From: Dyella sp. C11
GTDB taxonomy: Bacteria; Pseudomonadota; Gammaproteobacteria; Xanthomonadales; Rhodanobacteraceae
Reading direction: 5' to 3'
DNA length: 64,000 bases
Assembly (NCBI RefSeq): GCF_003121485.1
Contig: NZ_QAVX01000025.1
Coordinates: 1-64,000 of the forward strand
The position numbers and the translations under genes are program-made. Shown one piece after another: positions 17,685 through 26,856 of this stretch (within the stretch, counting starts at the first letter, position 1; every line of letters starts with the position of its first letter). Below the pieces are notes generated by a model. That model was not told the origin of the DNA. It was given only the letters and a program-made list of their open reading frames with translations, and searched no databases.

Positions 17685-19120
17685 ACACGTATGCCCCTCC
17701 CCGTCGACGCGGTGGCGGCCTGTTGCGCCTCATCGTAGTGCTGGTCTTGCTGGTGATCATTGCGTGGGTAGCCGCCATGCTGTTTCCCGGTGGCGGAGGC
17801 GACGCTGCCGCCACGGCGCCCGAAGCCACGCCCGATCAGATCAAGCAGGGCGAATACCTGGCGCGCCTTGGCGATTGCGCGGCATGCCACACGGCGCCTG
17901 GCGGGCAAGCGTTCGCAGGCGGCCTGCCCATCGCTTCGCCCATCGGCACCATCTACAGCACCAACATCACGCCTGATCCCGAGTCAGGCATCGGCAAGTA
18001 CACGTACGGGCAATTCGAGCGCGCGGTGCGTCGTGGCATCAACGCCGACGGCCACACGCTGTATCCGGCCATGCCCTACCCTTCGTATGCGAAGGTCAGC
18101 GACCAGGACGTGCAGGCGCTGTACGCCTACTTCATGCACGGCGTGCAACCGGTGAAACAGGAGAACCGCGCCGAGGGCATTGCGTGGCCGCTCTCCATGC
18201 GCTGGCCGCTGACGTATTGGCGTTGGCTGTTCGCACCCAAGGTGGAACCGGTACAGACCGCCTCCGGTGACGCGGTACTTTCGCGTGGCCAGTATCTGGT
18301 GGAAGGTCTTGGCCACTGCGGCGCGTGTCACACGCCACGCGCTTTCACCCTGCAGGAAAAGGCGCTCGGCCCGAGCAATGGCTCGGCCTACCTGAGTGGC
18401 GGCGACAGCGACAACTGGGTCGCTCCCAGTTTGCGCGGCGAACTTGCCAGCGGTCTGGGCAGCACCAGCGAAGAGGACATCGCGACCCTGCTGAAGTCCG
18501 GCCGCACGGAACGCAGCGCGGTATTCGGCGGCATGAGCGACGTGGTGGAACACAGCACGCAATACATGAGCGACCAGGATCTCGCCGCCGTCGCGCATTT
18601 CCTGAAGTCCTTGCCGCCCAATCGCCAGGAACAGGCCGTGACGTATGACGACGCCACGCACACCGCCCTGTACAGCGGCAACGTCAGCGCAGCGGGCGCG
18701 CAACTCTACGTGGACAACTGCGCCACCTGTCATCGCACGGATGGCCACGGCTACGGCGCCGTGTTCCCGGCATTGGCTGGCAATCCGGTGCTCAACGGTG
18801 AAAAGGCATCCTCGGCGATTCGCCTGGTCCTGCATGGCGGCACCATGCCGGCGGGTCGCGATGCACCCACGCAATTTGGCATGCCCGCGTTCCGCGAACG
18901 ATTAAACGATCAGCAGATCGCCGACATCCTTACCTTCGTTCGTTCCAGCTGGGGCAATCGCGGCGGCGCCGTATCCGCCCAGGATGTTGCCCATTTCCGC
19001 GCCCTGCCACCCGGTGGCCAGCCGTTGATGACGGGTTACGACCCTCGCATTCAATCGCCCGGCGAACCGGGGCCCACGGCCGAGGAACAAGCCGCGGGCA
19101 CACCGGTGACGAACAAGTAG
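17681..19120 (+). CDS. Triheme cytochrome c subunit of the GMC dehydrogenase
   Basis: Membrane-anchored c-type cytochrome of 479 residues, the electron-transfer subunit that hands electrons from the flavoprotein to ubiquinone. One N-terminal hydrophobic segment (residues about 14-34) serves as signal/anchor. Three CxxCH heme sites are visible: CAACH at 66-70, CGACH at 213-217 and CATCH at 347-351. This is the usual three-heme arrangement of gluconate, sorbose and alcohol dehydrogenase cytochrome subunits. The start ATG at 17681 overlaps the flavoprotein stop. Last gene of the operon; converges on the efflux operon with 19 bases between stops. Confidence 0.93.
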   Translation: MNTYAPPRRRGGGLLRLIVVLVLLVIIAWVAAMLFPGGGGDAAATAPEATPDQIKQGEYLARLGDCAACHTAPGGQAFAGGLPIASPIGTIYSTNITPDPESGIGKYTYGQFERAVRRGINADGHTLYPAMPYPSYAKVSDQDVQALYAYFMHGVQPVKQENRAEGIAWPLSMRWPLTYWRWLFAPKVEPVQTASGDAVLSRGQYLVEGLGHCGACHTPRAFTLQEKALGPSNGSAYLSGGDSDNWVAPSLRGELASGLGSTSEEDIATLLKSGRTERSAVFGGMSDVVEHSTQYMSDQDLAAVAHFLKSLPPNRQEQAVTYDDATHTALYSGNVSAAGAQLYVDNCATCHRTDGHGYGAVFPALAGNPVLNGEKASSAIRLVLHGGTMPAGRDAPTQFGMPAFRERLNDQQIADILTFVRSSWGNRGGAVSAQDVAHFRALPPGGQPLMTGYDPRIQSPGEPGPTAEEQAAGTPVTNK

Positions 19121-19139
19121 CTGCGTTTCGTGGCGGCGC

Positions 19140-20657
19140 TCAACGTGCCGCCACGGCCTTTGCGTCGATAGTGCTGCCCGACCAGCCGCCGCCCAGCGCG
19201 CGGAACGTGGCGACAGCGGCGCGCGCGTCGTCGGCATGCACGCGGGCGAGTTCGTCGCGGGCGTTGAGCAGCTGGCGATCTTCATCCAACACTTCGATCA
19301 GGCTGACGGCGCCGCCCTTGTAGGCATCCTGGGCGGCATCGCGCGCCTGCACGTGGGCCTGCACTTCGGCTTCCAGGTCGCGATGCTGTGTTTCCAGCTC
19401 GGCCAGGGAGACGATGGCGTTTTCCACGTCTTCGGTGGCGCGCAGCATCGACTGGCGGTATTGCGCCAGCGCTTCGGCATTCGCGCCTTTCGCCTGCGCC
19501 ACCTCGGCATCCACGCGACCGAAATCGAACAGGCGCCAGTGCAGCCCAAGCACGGCCTGCGGCTGGAATGCCTGCGAGGAAAACAGGGAACCGCTGGACA
19601 GGCTCTCCGCACCGAGCAACGCGCCCAGCGACACCTTGGGGTAGTACTCGGCCGTGGCGACGCCAATGCGTGCATTGGACGCAGCAAGCCTGCGCTCGGC
19701 GGCAATGACGTCCGGGCGGCGACGCAGCAGCATGTCAGGGCCGCCATCCGTGCCAATTACCGGCACGGTGAACGTCTGCGGGCTGTCCTTGAGTTCGGCG
19801 GCATACGTACCGGGTGCGGCACCCATCAACACATCAAGGCGATTGAGCTGCTGTTGAAGTGCGGTGCGCAACGGCGGCAACGTGGTCTTGGCCTGCAGCA
19901 CCAGCGCCTGTGCCTGCGCCACTTCGCGCGACGTAGCCAAGCCACCCGCGAGGCGAACCTTCACCAGTTCAAGCAACTGGCTTTCGGTGTCGATCTGCTG
20001 CTGGGCCAGGCGAATACGCTCCTGCGCGCCGCGTACCTGGAAATAGCTGTCGGCCGCCTCGGCAGCCACGGACACACGCACGCCATCCTGTGCGGCCTCG
20101 GCTGCTTGCGCCTCGTCATCGGCAGCCTCGGCTCCGCGATGCAGGCCGCCGGCCACGTCGATTTCCCAGCTCGCGCCGACACCGAGCGTTTCCAGCGTCT
20201 GTGTGCGCTTGTAGCCCGGGAACTGGCTGGCGATTTCGCCCAGCGGACCTTTGGTGGACTGATGCTGCTGCACCACCTGGCCGTCGAGGCTGCCTTGCGG
20301 GGCAAGTTGCGCGCCGGCTTCGCGTGCCGCGGCGCGGGCCTGGTCCACGCGTGCCATGGCAGCGGCGAGATCCAGGTTCTGTGCCATCACGCGGCTGATG
20401 ATGCGCGCCAGCTCCGGATCATCGAAGCCGTTCCACCACGTGTCCAAGGCGGGCGCTGCACGCGTTGCATCGCGTGCTTGCAGCAGTGACCGGCTGGTGT
20501 AGTCGGTGTTGGTCTTCACGTCGGGGCGAACGTAATCGGGGCCCACCGTGCAACCGGCCAGACCGATCAACGCCGCGGCGATGGCGCCCAGGCGAAGGGA
20601 GGAACGACGCGACGATGATCGTGACGCGCCAACGGGGGACGAAATCGAAATGTTCAT
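19140..20657 (-). CDS. TolC-like outer-membrane efflux lipoprotein (NodT family)
   Basis: Outer-membrane factor of 505 residues, the exit duct of a tripartite multidrug pump. A lipoprotein signal ends at LIGLAGC (Cys36), followed by TVGPDYVRPD, the hallmark of the NodT/OprM family. Two repeats rich in long alpha-helical stretches follow (LARIISRVMAQNLDLAAAMA and its second-half counterpart LRRRPDVIAAERRLAASNAR). Last gene of the HxlR-EmrA-EmrB-OMF operon, 33 bases after the permease, so a dedicated partner of these two proteins. Confidence 0.93.
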   Translation of the reverse strand: MNISISSPVGASRSSSRRSSLRLGAIAAALIGLAGCTVGPDYVRPDVKTNTDYTSRSLLQARDATRAAPALDTWWNGFDDPELARIISRVMAQNLDLAAAMARVDQARAAAREAGAQLAPQGSLDGQVVQQHQSTKGPLGEIASQFPGYKRTQTLETLGVGASWEIDVAGGLHRGAEAADDEAQAAEAAQDGVRVSVAAEAADSYFQVRGAQERIRLAQQQIDTESQLLELVKVRLAGGLATSREVAQAQALVLQAKTTLPPLRTALQQQLNRLDVLMGAAPGTYAAELKDSPQTFTVPVIGTDGGPDMLLRRRPDVIAAERRLAASNARIGVATAEYYPKVSLGALLGAESLSSGSLFSSQAFQPQAVLGLHWRLFDFGRVDAEVAQAKGANAEALAQYRQSMLRATEDVENAIVSLAELETQHRDLEAEVQAHVQARDAAQDAYKGGAVSLIEVLDEDRQLLNARDELARVHADDARAAVATFRALGGGWSGSTIDAKAVAAR

Positions 20658-20690
20658 CGTGATGTCTCGAAGGATGGAAGAAGAAGGGAA

Positions 20691-22289
20691 TCAGTGCGCG
20701 TCGGCCGACGGGCCCTTCGGCGGGGCCACCTTGCGCATCAGCGGCACCATCGCCGTGGCGACGACAAAGCACAGGCCAATGGCGAGGAAGGCATCCGCAT
20801 AGGAAAGCGTCTGCGCTTCGCGATAGGCGAGCAGCCACAACTGATGCAGCGAACCATCGCTGGCGTCATTCGGGTTCTGTCCCAGTTCGGACAGATGACT
20901 ACTCGCGGTGGCAAGCCAGCCGTTCATGGCTTCGTTGCTGGCGTTGAGTCGCTCGGCCAGGTGATAGAAGTGTTCGTTGGTGCGATCGTTGAGGATGGTC
21001 GCGCACACGGCGATACCGATGGCGCCGCCCAGGTTGCGCATGAGATTGAACAGGCCCGAGGCCAGCTTGAGTCGCGCCGGCGCAAGGCCGCCCAGCGTAA
21101 GCGTCACCGCCGGCGGCACCGCCAGCTGTTGCGCCATGCCGCGCAAGGCTTGCGGCAACAGCAATTCGCGACTGCTCCAGTCGTGCGTGATCGGCGTGAA
21201 GTCCCACATGGAGACAGCGAAGAGCGCCAGGCCAGCCATCATGATCCAGCGCAGGTCGTAGCGTTTCGCCAGGAACGTATACAGCGGGATCGTCATGATC
21301 TGGAACACGCCCGTGGAGAACACGGCTTCGCCGATCTGCAGCGCGCTGTATCCGCGAACGCGACCGAGAAACAGCGGCGTCAAGTAGATCGTGGCGAACA
21401 GGCCAATGCCGGTCACGAACGAGAAGAAGCTGCCGAGTGCAAAGTTGCGGTCTTTCAGAGCCCGAAGATCCACCACCGGGTGTGCATAGAGAAGACTGCG
21501 CGCAATGAAGGCGACACCGGCAATACCCGACAACCAGGCGTTGGTGAGGATCACGCGATCGCTGATCCAGTTCCAGCGCGGGCCTTCTTCCAGCGTGTAT
21601 TCCAGGCAGCCCAGGAAGATGGCCAAGAGCACCATGCCGAGGTAGTCGGCGTTCTTCAGCAGGGAAAAATCGGGGCGATCGATGTTGACCAGCAACGGCA
21701 CGGCAACAGTGACGAACACGCCCGGGACAAGATTGATGAAGAACAACCAGTGCCACGACGAGTTGTCCGTGATCCAGCCACCCAGTGTCGGCCCAAGCGT
21801 GGGCGCCAGCGATGCGATGGCGCCGATGGTGGCAGCTGCCACCACACGCTGCTTGTTTTCGAAGAAGACGAATGCTGTGGTGAACACCGTCGGGATCATC
21901 GAACCGCCGAGAAAACCCTGCAGCGCGCGGAACACGATCATGCTCTGGATATCCCAGGCCGCGCCGCAGAGCATGCTGGTGATGGTGAAACCAGCGGCAG
22001 AAACGGCGAACAGCCAGCGCGTGGACATGACGCGGGAAAGCCAGCCCGACAATGGAATCACCACGATTTCCGCGATGAGATAGCTGGTTTGCACCCACGC
22101 CGTTTCATCGGTGCCGGCAGAAAGGCCGCCACCGATGTCGCGCAGCGAAGCGGACACGATCTGGATATCCAGCAACGCAATGAACATGCCTACGCACATG
22201 GTCGCGAAGGCGAAGACTTTCTGTGCCATCGACAAGGCGGCCGGGTCGATCGGCTCTGCAAACATGCCGCGAGAGGCGATGGCGTTCAT
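20691..22289 (-). CDS. DHA2 family MFS drug:proton antiporter, EmrB-like
   Basis: Inner-membrane exporter of 532 residues with about fourteen hydrophobic helices, the DHA2 (EmrB/QacA) architecture. Family motifs include ALLDIQIVSASLRDIGGGL in TM1 and the following loop, TAWVQTSYLIAEIVVIPLSGWL, and GFLGGSMIPTVFTTAF. With the membrane fusion protein and TolC-like protein beside it, it should expel hydrophobic or aromatic toxicants using the proton gradient. The start at 22289 overlaps the stop of the upstream fusion-protein gene in ATGA; the reading frame stays open further upstream, but that part is only shadow of that gene. Confidence 0.93.
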   Translation of the reverse strand: MNAIASRGMFAEPIDPAALSMAQKVFAFATMCVGMFIALLDIQIVSASLRDIGGGLSAGTDETAWVQTSYLIAEIVVIPLSGWLSRVMSTRWLFAVSAAGFTITSMLCGAAWDIQSMIVFRALQGFLGGSMIPTVFTTAFVFFENKQRVVAAATIGAIASLAPTLGPTLGGWITDNSSWHWLFFINLVPGVFVTVAVPLLVNIDRPDFSLLKNADYLGMVLLAIFLGCLEYTLEEGPRWNWISDRVILTNAWLSGIAGVAFIARSLLYAHPVVDLRALKDRNFALGSFFSFVTGIGLFATIYLTPLFLGRVRGYSALQIGEAVFSTGVFQIMTIPLYTFLAKRYDLRWIMMAGLALFAVSMWDFTPITHDWSSRELLLPQALRGMAQQLAVPPAVTLTLGGLAPARLKLASGLFNLMRNLGGAIGIAVCATILNDRTNEHFYHLAERLNASNEAMNGWLATASSHLSELGQNPNDASDGSLHQLWLLAYREAQTLSYADAFLAIGLCFVVATAMVPLMRKVAPPKGPSADAH

Positions 22290-23389
22290 GGCGTGGCGGC
22301 CTTGGCGCGCGTGTCGACATTGGCCACCACGGAAAGTCCGGGGCGCAGCACGCCCAGGTCGCCGTCGCTCTTGTCCAGCAACACGCGCACGGGCACGCGC
22401 TGCACGACTTTGGTGAAGTTGCCTGTGGCATTTTCCGGCGGCAGCACGCTGAATTGCGCACCCGTGGCCGGCGCCAGGCTGGCAAGGTGACCGTGGAACA
22501 CGCGACCAGGCAGCACGTCGGCGCGAATCTCCACGGGCTGGCCGGCGCTCATGCGGGCGAGCTGGTCTTCCTTGAAGTTGGCATCCACCCACAAGCCATG
22601 CGCCGGGACCACGGACAGCAGCTGCGATCCGGCCGGCGCATAGGCGCCGTTGCGTGCGCGGCGGTTGCCAACCACACCGTCCACCGGTGCGCGCAGCTCG
22701 GTGTAGCCGAGATTGAGCCTGGCGATATCGCGTTCGGCCTTGGCCTGATCCAGCGCCGCGCGTGCCTGCTGCTTCTGCGATTCGATGACATCGATCTGGC
22801 GCTGTGCCGCGATAAGCGAGGCTTGTGCCTTGTCCGAATCGGCACGTGCCGTCTTGAAGGTGGCGTCGGCACGCTGTGCACTTTCGATGGAAACAGCGGC
22901 GCGGCTGGACAGATCGCGATAACGCGCTTCGTCATCGCGTGAGCGCTGCGTTTCCGCATCCGCTGCGGCGACACCCGCTTGCGCCTGGCGAATCACGGCT
23001 TCCTGCAGCTTTTCATTGGCGTCGAGATTGGCGAGCTGTGCGTTCTCTGCGGCGACAGCGCCTTCGGCCTTGGCCAGCGCGGCACGGTAATCGCGATCGT
23101 CGATCTTCACCAGCAGATCGCCGGCATGTACGAACTGGTTGTCCGTCACGGCGACTTGCTGGATATAGCCGGGCACCTTGGGTCCGACGACCGTGACATC
23201 GCCGCCGACGTAGGCGTCGTCGGTGTCTTCAAAGAAGCGACCGACGCTCCACCAGTGACCACCGTAGATGACGCCGGCCACGATGGCCGCACCAACGGCA
23301 ATGCTGAGCAGGCGTTTCTTTCTGTTGCGCGGTGTGGGGTCCACGAGGACCGGGATTTCCGCGCGTTCCGCGGCAGTAGCGACGTTCAT
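22286..23389 (-). CDS. HlyD/EmrA-like periplasmic membrane fusion protein
   Basis: Adaptor of 367 residues that joins the inner-membrane exporter to the outer-membrane duct. A single membrane span lies at residues about 28-48 (LLSIAVGAAIVAGVIYGGHWW). The first biotinyl-lipoyl half follows, DDAYVGGDVTVVGPKVPGYI, then a long coiled-coil hairpin with many Ala/Gln (QAGVAAADAETQRSRDDEAR), and the second lipoyl half and beta barrel (LGYTELRAPVDGVVG). This is the EmrA pattern. Start and stop are in ATGA overlaps with hxlR-type regulator and permease genes, so translation is coupled along the operon. Confidence 0.93.
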   Translation of the reverse strand: MNVATAAERAEIPVLVDPTPRNRKKRLLSIAVGAAIVAGVIYGGHWWSVGRFFEDTDDAYVGGDVTVVGPKVPGYIQQVAVTDNQFVHAGDLLVKIDDRDYRAALAKAEGAVAAENAQLANLDANEKLQEAVIRQAQAGVAAADAETQRSRDDEARYRDLSSRAAVSIESAQRADATFKTARADSDKAQASLIAAQRQIDVIESQKQQARAALDQAKAERDIARLNLGYTELRAPVDGVVGNRRARNGAYAPAGSQLLSVVPAHGLWVDANFKEDQLARMSAGQPVEIRADVLPGRVFHGHLASLAPATGAQFSVLPPENATGNFTKVVQRVPVRVLLDKSDGDLGVLRPGLSVVANVDTRAKAATP

Positions 23390-23943
23390 GGCAGTGACTC
23401 CGGAAGGTTGGGATCGGAAAGGGTCTGGCGCGCCAGCGCGCGCGAATTCCTGAATGCGATGCGCGCCTTCATGCGCTCGCTGGCGGCAGGGCCGGCGCGC
23501 ATTTCGTGGCGTTCGCGAGTAATGGGTTCGCCCGTGTGGCGATCGATGAGCTGCGGTTCCACCACGTGGCCCGTCTGCCGGTCGACCAGCTCGATGGCTT
23601 GTCCTTCGTCGGCAAAGTGGCGATTGCCCCAGGCCATCATGGCCAGCAGCACGGGACGGAAATCGCGGCCGCGCTCGGTAAGCACGTAGTCGTAGCGAAG
23701 GGGGCGATTGCAGTAGCGGCGGCGCTCCAACATGCCCACCTCGACCAGCTTGGTCAGCCGGCGACTGAGGATGTTGGGTGCGATGCCCAGGCTGGTCTGG
23801 AAGTCGTCAAACCGGCTGAGCCCATAAAAGGCATCGCGAAGGATCAACATGCTCCACCACTCGCCCACGTGGTCGAGCCCGCGGACGATGGGACATGGCG
23901 TGTTTTCAGAGCTGCTACGGCGCACGTCGGCGGCCCATCTCAT
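23386..23943 (-). CDS. HxlR family winged-helix transcriptional regulator
   Basis: DNA-binding regulator of 185 residues. The HxlR domain is visible as CPIVRGLDHVGEWWSMLILRD, then FQTSLGIAPNILSRRLTKLV (recognition helix) and RYDYVLTERGRDF (wing). The N-terminal Cys17 in ENTPCPI aligns with the redox cysteine position used by quinone- or aldehyde-sensing HxlR members such as YodB, which is established for those homologues and only inferred here. An atypical C-terminal tail of about 70 residues follows the domain. First gene of the efflux operon and divergent from a dehydrogenase, so probably autoregulatory. The start at 23943 is preferred over 23985, which would run through the control region. 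Confidence 0.92.
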   Translation of the reverse strand: MRWAADVRRSSSENTPCPIVRGLDHVGEWWSMLILRDAFYGLSRFDDFQTSLGIAPNILSRRLTKLVEVGMLERRRYCNRPLRYDYVLTERGRDFRPVLLAMMAWGNRHFADEGQAIELVDRQTGHVVEPQLIDRHTGEPITRERHEMRAGPAASERMKARIAFRNSRALARQTLSDPNLPESLP

Positions 23944-24129
23944 TGAATGATGTGCATCATATAAATGGTAACTTGCGGAATGCAAGTGACTTTTTGTGAT
24001 GGGACCGTGAAACGGGATGACCGGAAAAAAGTTTCGGGAGCAGCCTTGAAAGGCCGCGCGGCGTCCTTTATATGATTTTCGTCATTTTATGGCTGCAGCA
24101 CTTCTTCCCCTCTTTCAGGAACCATGCTC
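23944..24129. promoter_or_regulatory. Divergent promoter region with two inverted repeats (candidate HxlR operator)
   Basis: ATGATG-TG-CATCAT at 23947-23960 and ACTTGC-GGAAT-GCAAGT at 23971-23987 are perfect inverted repeats within 45 bases of the regulator start. The region is AT-richer than its surroundings. Positions directly upstream of the regulator suit autorepression. A second ATGAT-like motif lies nearer the dehydrogenase gene (TATATGATTTTCGTCAT, 24070-24086). Operator assignment is inference. Confidence 0.55.
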
Positions 24130-24828
24130 ATGAAAATCCAAGGCTCAACCGTTCTCGTCACCGGCGCCAATCGCGGTCTCGGCCTCGCCTTCGCGAAGGC
24201 GTTCCTCGCTGCCGGCGCGAAGAAGGTTTATGCCGGCGCGCGCGATCCTTCCACCGTCACGTTGCCGGGCGTTGTGCCGGTGAAGCTGGATGTGACGAAT
24301 GCGAAGGATGTCGCCGCCGCGGCGGTGCTGGCGTCGGACGTCGACATCGTGGTGAACAACGCCGGCATCAACGGACTTCCTTCGGTGCTGGATGCACAAG
24401 CCGACGGCAATCTGCGTCACATCATGGAAACGAACCTGTACGGCATTTTCAACGTCAGCCAGGCGTTCGCGCCTGTGTTGAAGAGGAATGGCGGTGGCGC
24501 GCTGGTGAACATGCTTTCTGCATTGAGCTGGCTCAGCCTGCCGACCACGGGCGCATATTCGGTATCCAAGGCGGCGGCGTGGGCGCTTACCAACAGCCTT
24601 CGCAATGAATTGCGCGAGCAGCACACGCAGGTGCTCGGCATCCACGCGGGCTATATCGATACCGACATGGTCGCCAGCGTCGACGCACCCAAGACCAGCC
24701 CGCACGACATCGCCGCACGCACGCTCGAGGCGCTGGAGCGCGGCGATTCGGAAGTGCTTGCGGATGAGACGTCCAGGCAGGTGAAAGCCGGCTTCAACGC
24801 CACGCCTGCGGCGTATCTCGGCGGTTGA
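24130..24828 (+). CDS. Short-chain dehydrogenase/reductase (SDR)
   Basis: Classical SDR of about 232 residues. The glycine-rich cofactor loop TGANRGLG, the NNAG strand cap, serine in the NMLSALSW segment and the catalytic YSVSK are all present. It reduces or oxidises an aldehyde, ketone or quinone with NAD(P)H; Arg after the glycine motif suggests NADPH, as does AGARD at the end of beta2. Transcribed divergently from the HxlR regulator, so a likely target and detoxifying partner of the pump. AGGA lies nine bases before the ATG at 24130; the ATG at 24124 is only three bases from it and less likely. Confidence 0.92.
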   Translation: MKIQGSTVLVTGANRGLGLAFAKAFLAAGAKKVYAGARDPSTVTLPGVVPVKLDVTNAKDVAAAAVLASDVDIVVNNAGINGLPSVLDAQADGNLRHIMETNLYGIFNVSQAFAPVLKRNGGGALVNMLSALSWLSLPTTGAYSVSKAAAWALTNSLRNELREQHTQVLGIHAGYIDTDMVASVDAPKTSPHDIAARTLEALERGDSEVLADETSRQVKAGFNATPAAYLGG

Positions 24829-24839
24829 TCGACACCGGC

Positions 24840-24868
24840 ATGACCGGGGCGTGTAGCGCCCCGGTCAT
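24840..24868 (+). terminator. 12-bp perfect hairpin after the SDR gene (no T tract)
   Basis: ATGACCGGGGCG at 24840-24851 pairs with CGCCCCGGTCAT at 24857-24868 around a 5-base loop, starting 12 bases after the SDR stop. Very stable, but no run of T follows, so it may stabilise the 3' end or act with Rho rather than be a classical intrinsic terminator. Confidence 0.6.
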
Positions 24869-24997
24869 GATGGACGGCCGGACGGCCAGCCATTCGGAAG
24901 CGAATGGCCAAAAAATAGCGGAACGAGGCGCCCGCAGTACTGGACGAAAAAGCCCGAGGGAGTCAGGCTTACTGTCTCCCCAAGTGCAGGATCGTCC

Positions 24998-26017
24998 ATG
25001 AGAACACCAGCCCGTGCCGCCCCGACCTTGCTTGCTGACCTTGGCGGCACCAATGTGCGGTTCGCCCTGGCTGATACGGGCCGTGCCAACCCGCTGATGG
25101 ACGACAGCGTGCGGCGCTATCGCGTGAAGGACCATGAGTCCCTCGCCGAAGCCATCCGCCAGTACTTCACCGACACCGGCCTGACCGCATCGCGCGCGGT
25201 CATCGCGGCCGCCGGTCGCGTGAGCGAAGGCGAGACGGTCAAGGTCACCAACAATCCGTGGCAGGTCGCGGCGCATTCGCTGCAAGCCGAGCTCAACATG
25301 GAATCGGTGCACCTGGTGAACGACTTCGCTGCACAGGCGATGGCGGTGCCGCTGCACACGGCGCAACAACTGGCCTCGGTCGGCCCGCAGGCGATGCCGG
25401 CATTGGGCACGCGCGATACGCAGACGTTCGTGGTGGTGGGCCCGGGCACCGGCCTGGGCGTCGCCGGCCTGATGCGTCGCGAGGGCCGCTGGATGGTGCT
25501 GGAAACCGAAGGTGGTCACGCCGGTTTTGCCGCGCACACGACTGAAGACGTGGAAATCCTGCATCGCCTCAACGATCGCTTCGGCCGCGTTTCCAACGAA
25601 CGCATGATCTGCGGCAACGGCCTGGTGAATCTCTACCTTGCACTGGCCGACATCGCGGGCCAGCCGCCCGAGGAATACACGCCCGAAGACATCACCGCGC
25701 GTGCCGAGGCCGGCTCCGATCCGTTGTGCGTGCGCACGGTGGAAACGCTGGCCGGCATCTTCGGCAGCGTGGCGGGCGACCTGGTGCTGAACCTTGGCGG
25801 CTGGGACGGCGTGTTCCTCACCGGCGGCATGCTGCCCATCCTGCTGCCGTGGCTGAAGCACGGCGGTTTCCGCGAACGTTTCGAAGCCAAGGGCCGCTTC
25901 CGCGAAACCATGGAACAGGTGCCCACCGTCGCCATGATGCATCCGGACCCGGGCCTGCTCGGCGCCGCAGCACTGGCCGTGCTCGACGCCGGCAAGCCGC
26001 TGATGCCCAGCGCCTGA
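24998..26017 (+). CDS. glk: Glucokinase
   Basis: Cytoplasmic ATP-dependent glucose kinase of 339 residues, bacterial Glk family (E. coli enzyme 321). The ATPase phosphate-1 motif LLADLGGTNVRFAL opens the protein. NDFAAQAMA, GPGTGLGVA and the ETEGGHAGFA sugar-site motif (Glu, His) follow, then FLTGGM and PGLLGAAALAVLDAG near the end. It supplies glucose-6-phosphate to glycolysis, Entner-Doudoroff and the pentose phosphate route (gnd lies 13 kb away). Transcribed alone; a perfect hairpin lies 36 bases after its stop. Confidence 0.95.
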   Translation: MRTPARAAPTLLADLGGTNVRFALADTGRANPLMDDSVRRYRVKDHESLAEAIRQYFTDTGLTASRAVIAAAGRVSEGETVKVTNNPWQVAAHSLQAELNMESVHLVNDFAAQAMAVPLHTAQQLASVGPQAMPALGTRDTQTFVVVGPGTGLGVAGLMRREGRWMVLETEGGHAGFAAHTTEDVEILHRLNDRFGRVSNERMICGNGLVNLYLALADIAGQPPEEYTPEDITARAEAGSDPLCVRTVETLAGIFGSVAGDLVLNLGGWDGVFLTGGMLPILLPWLKHGGFRERFEAKGRFRETMEQVPTVAMMHPDPGLLGAAALAVLDAGKPLMPSA

Positions 26018-26053
26018 CGCCAACCCGAGGCGTCACGTCCGTCCAGCAATAAA

Positions 26054-26077
26054 CGGCGACACGCTCGCGTGTCGCCG
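26054..26077 (+). terminator. 10-bp perfect hairpin after glk (no T tract)
   Basis: CGGCGACACG at 26054-26063 and CGTGTCGCCG at 26068-26077 with a CTCG loop. No T tract follows. Same type of strong, T-less hairpin as the one after the SDR gene. Confidence 0.6.
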
Positions 26078-26172
26078 CTGCGATCCATGCTGCAGTTCAT
26101 CAGCCGCATGCCCGACCCACGCGCTTTGCAGTGCTACGCTGTCGTGCCCTCCCCCGACCAGGCGAACCTGCC

Positions 26173-26856
26173 ATGCCACGCGCCGACACCGCGTTCCTGT
26201 TCGATCTCGACGGCACTCTTGTCGACAGCGTCTACCAGCACGTACTGGCCTGGAAAGAAGCACTCGACCGCGAAGGCGTGGAGCTTTCCGTGTGGCGCAT
26301 CCATCGCAAGATCGGCATGAGCGGCGGCCTGTTCGCCAACATCCTGTTGCGCGAAACCGGCATCGAAATCACCGAGGAACGCCTCGCCCGCCTGCGCACC
26401 TGGCACGCCGAGGCGTACAACCGCCAGGCGACGCAAGGCTCGGTGCGTCCGCTGCCCGGTGCGCGTGAGCTGCTTGCCTTCCTGACCGACGCCGAGATTC
26501 CCTGGGCCATTGCCACCAGCGGTCGCATGACCACCGCAGCTCACAATCTTGAAGCGCTGGGCGTAGACCCGTCGAAGGTGCCGGTGGTGACGCGCGATCA
26601 GGTTCGCCACGCCAAGCCCGATCCGGATCTCTTCGTTACCGCCGCGCAGCGACTTGGCGTGGATATCCATTACAGCCTCGTCATTGGCGACAGCATCTGG
26701 GACATGCTTGCCGCGCAACGTGCACGCGCACTCGGCGTGGGCCTGCTGTCGGGCGGTTACGGAGAGGAAGAACTGGAAGACGCCGGCGCATTCCGCGTGA
26801 ATGAAGATCCCGCTGATCTGCTCAAGCACATCGACGAAGTCGTCGCGCGTAGTTGA
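26173..26856 (+). CDS. HAD-superfamily hydrolase (phosphoglycolate phosphatase-like)
   Basis: Cytoplasmic phosphatase of 227 residues. HAD motif I is FDLDGTLVDS, motif II is the serine in IATSGR, motif III is KPDPDLF, and motif IV is IGDSIWDMLAAQRA. A helical C1 cap lies between motifs I and II, the beta-phosphoglucomutase/Gph layout. The substrate is a small phosphorylated metabolite that cannot be named. The start at 26173 is chosen because MPRADTAFLFDLDGTL begins there; an in-frame ATG at 26131 would add an unsupported 14 residues. Confidence 0.88.
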   Translation: MPRADTAFLFDLDGTLVDSVYQHVLAWKEALDREGVELSVWRIHRKIGMSGGLFANILLRETGIEITEERLARLRTWHAEAYNRQATQGSVRPLPGARELLAFLTDAEIPWAIATSGRMTTAAHNLEALGVDPSKVPVVTRDQVRHAKPDPDLFVTAAQRLGVDIHYSLVIGDSIWDMLAAQRARALGVGLLSGGYGEEELEDAGAFRVNEDPADLLKHIDEVVARS

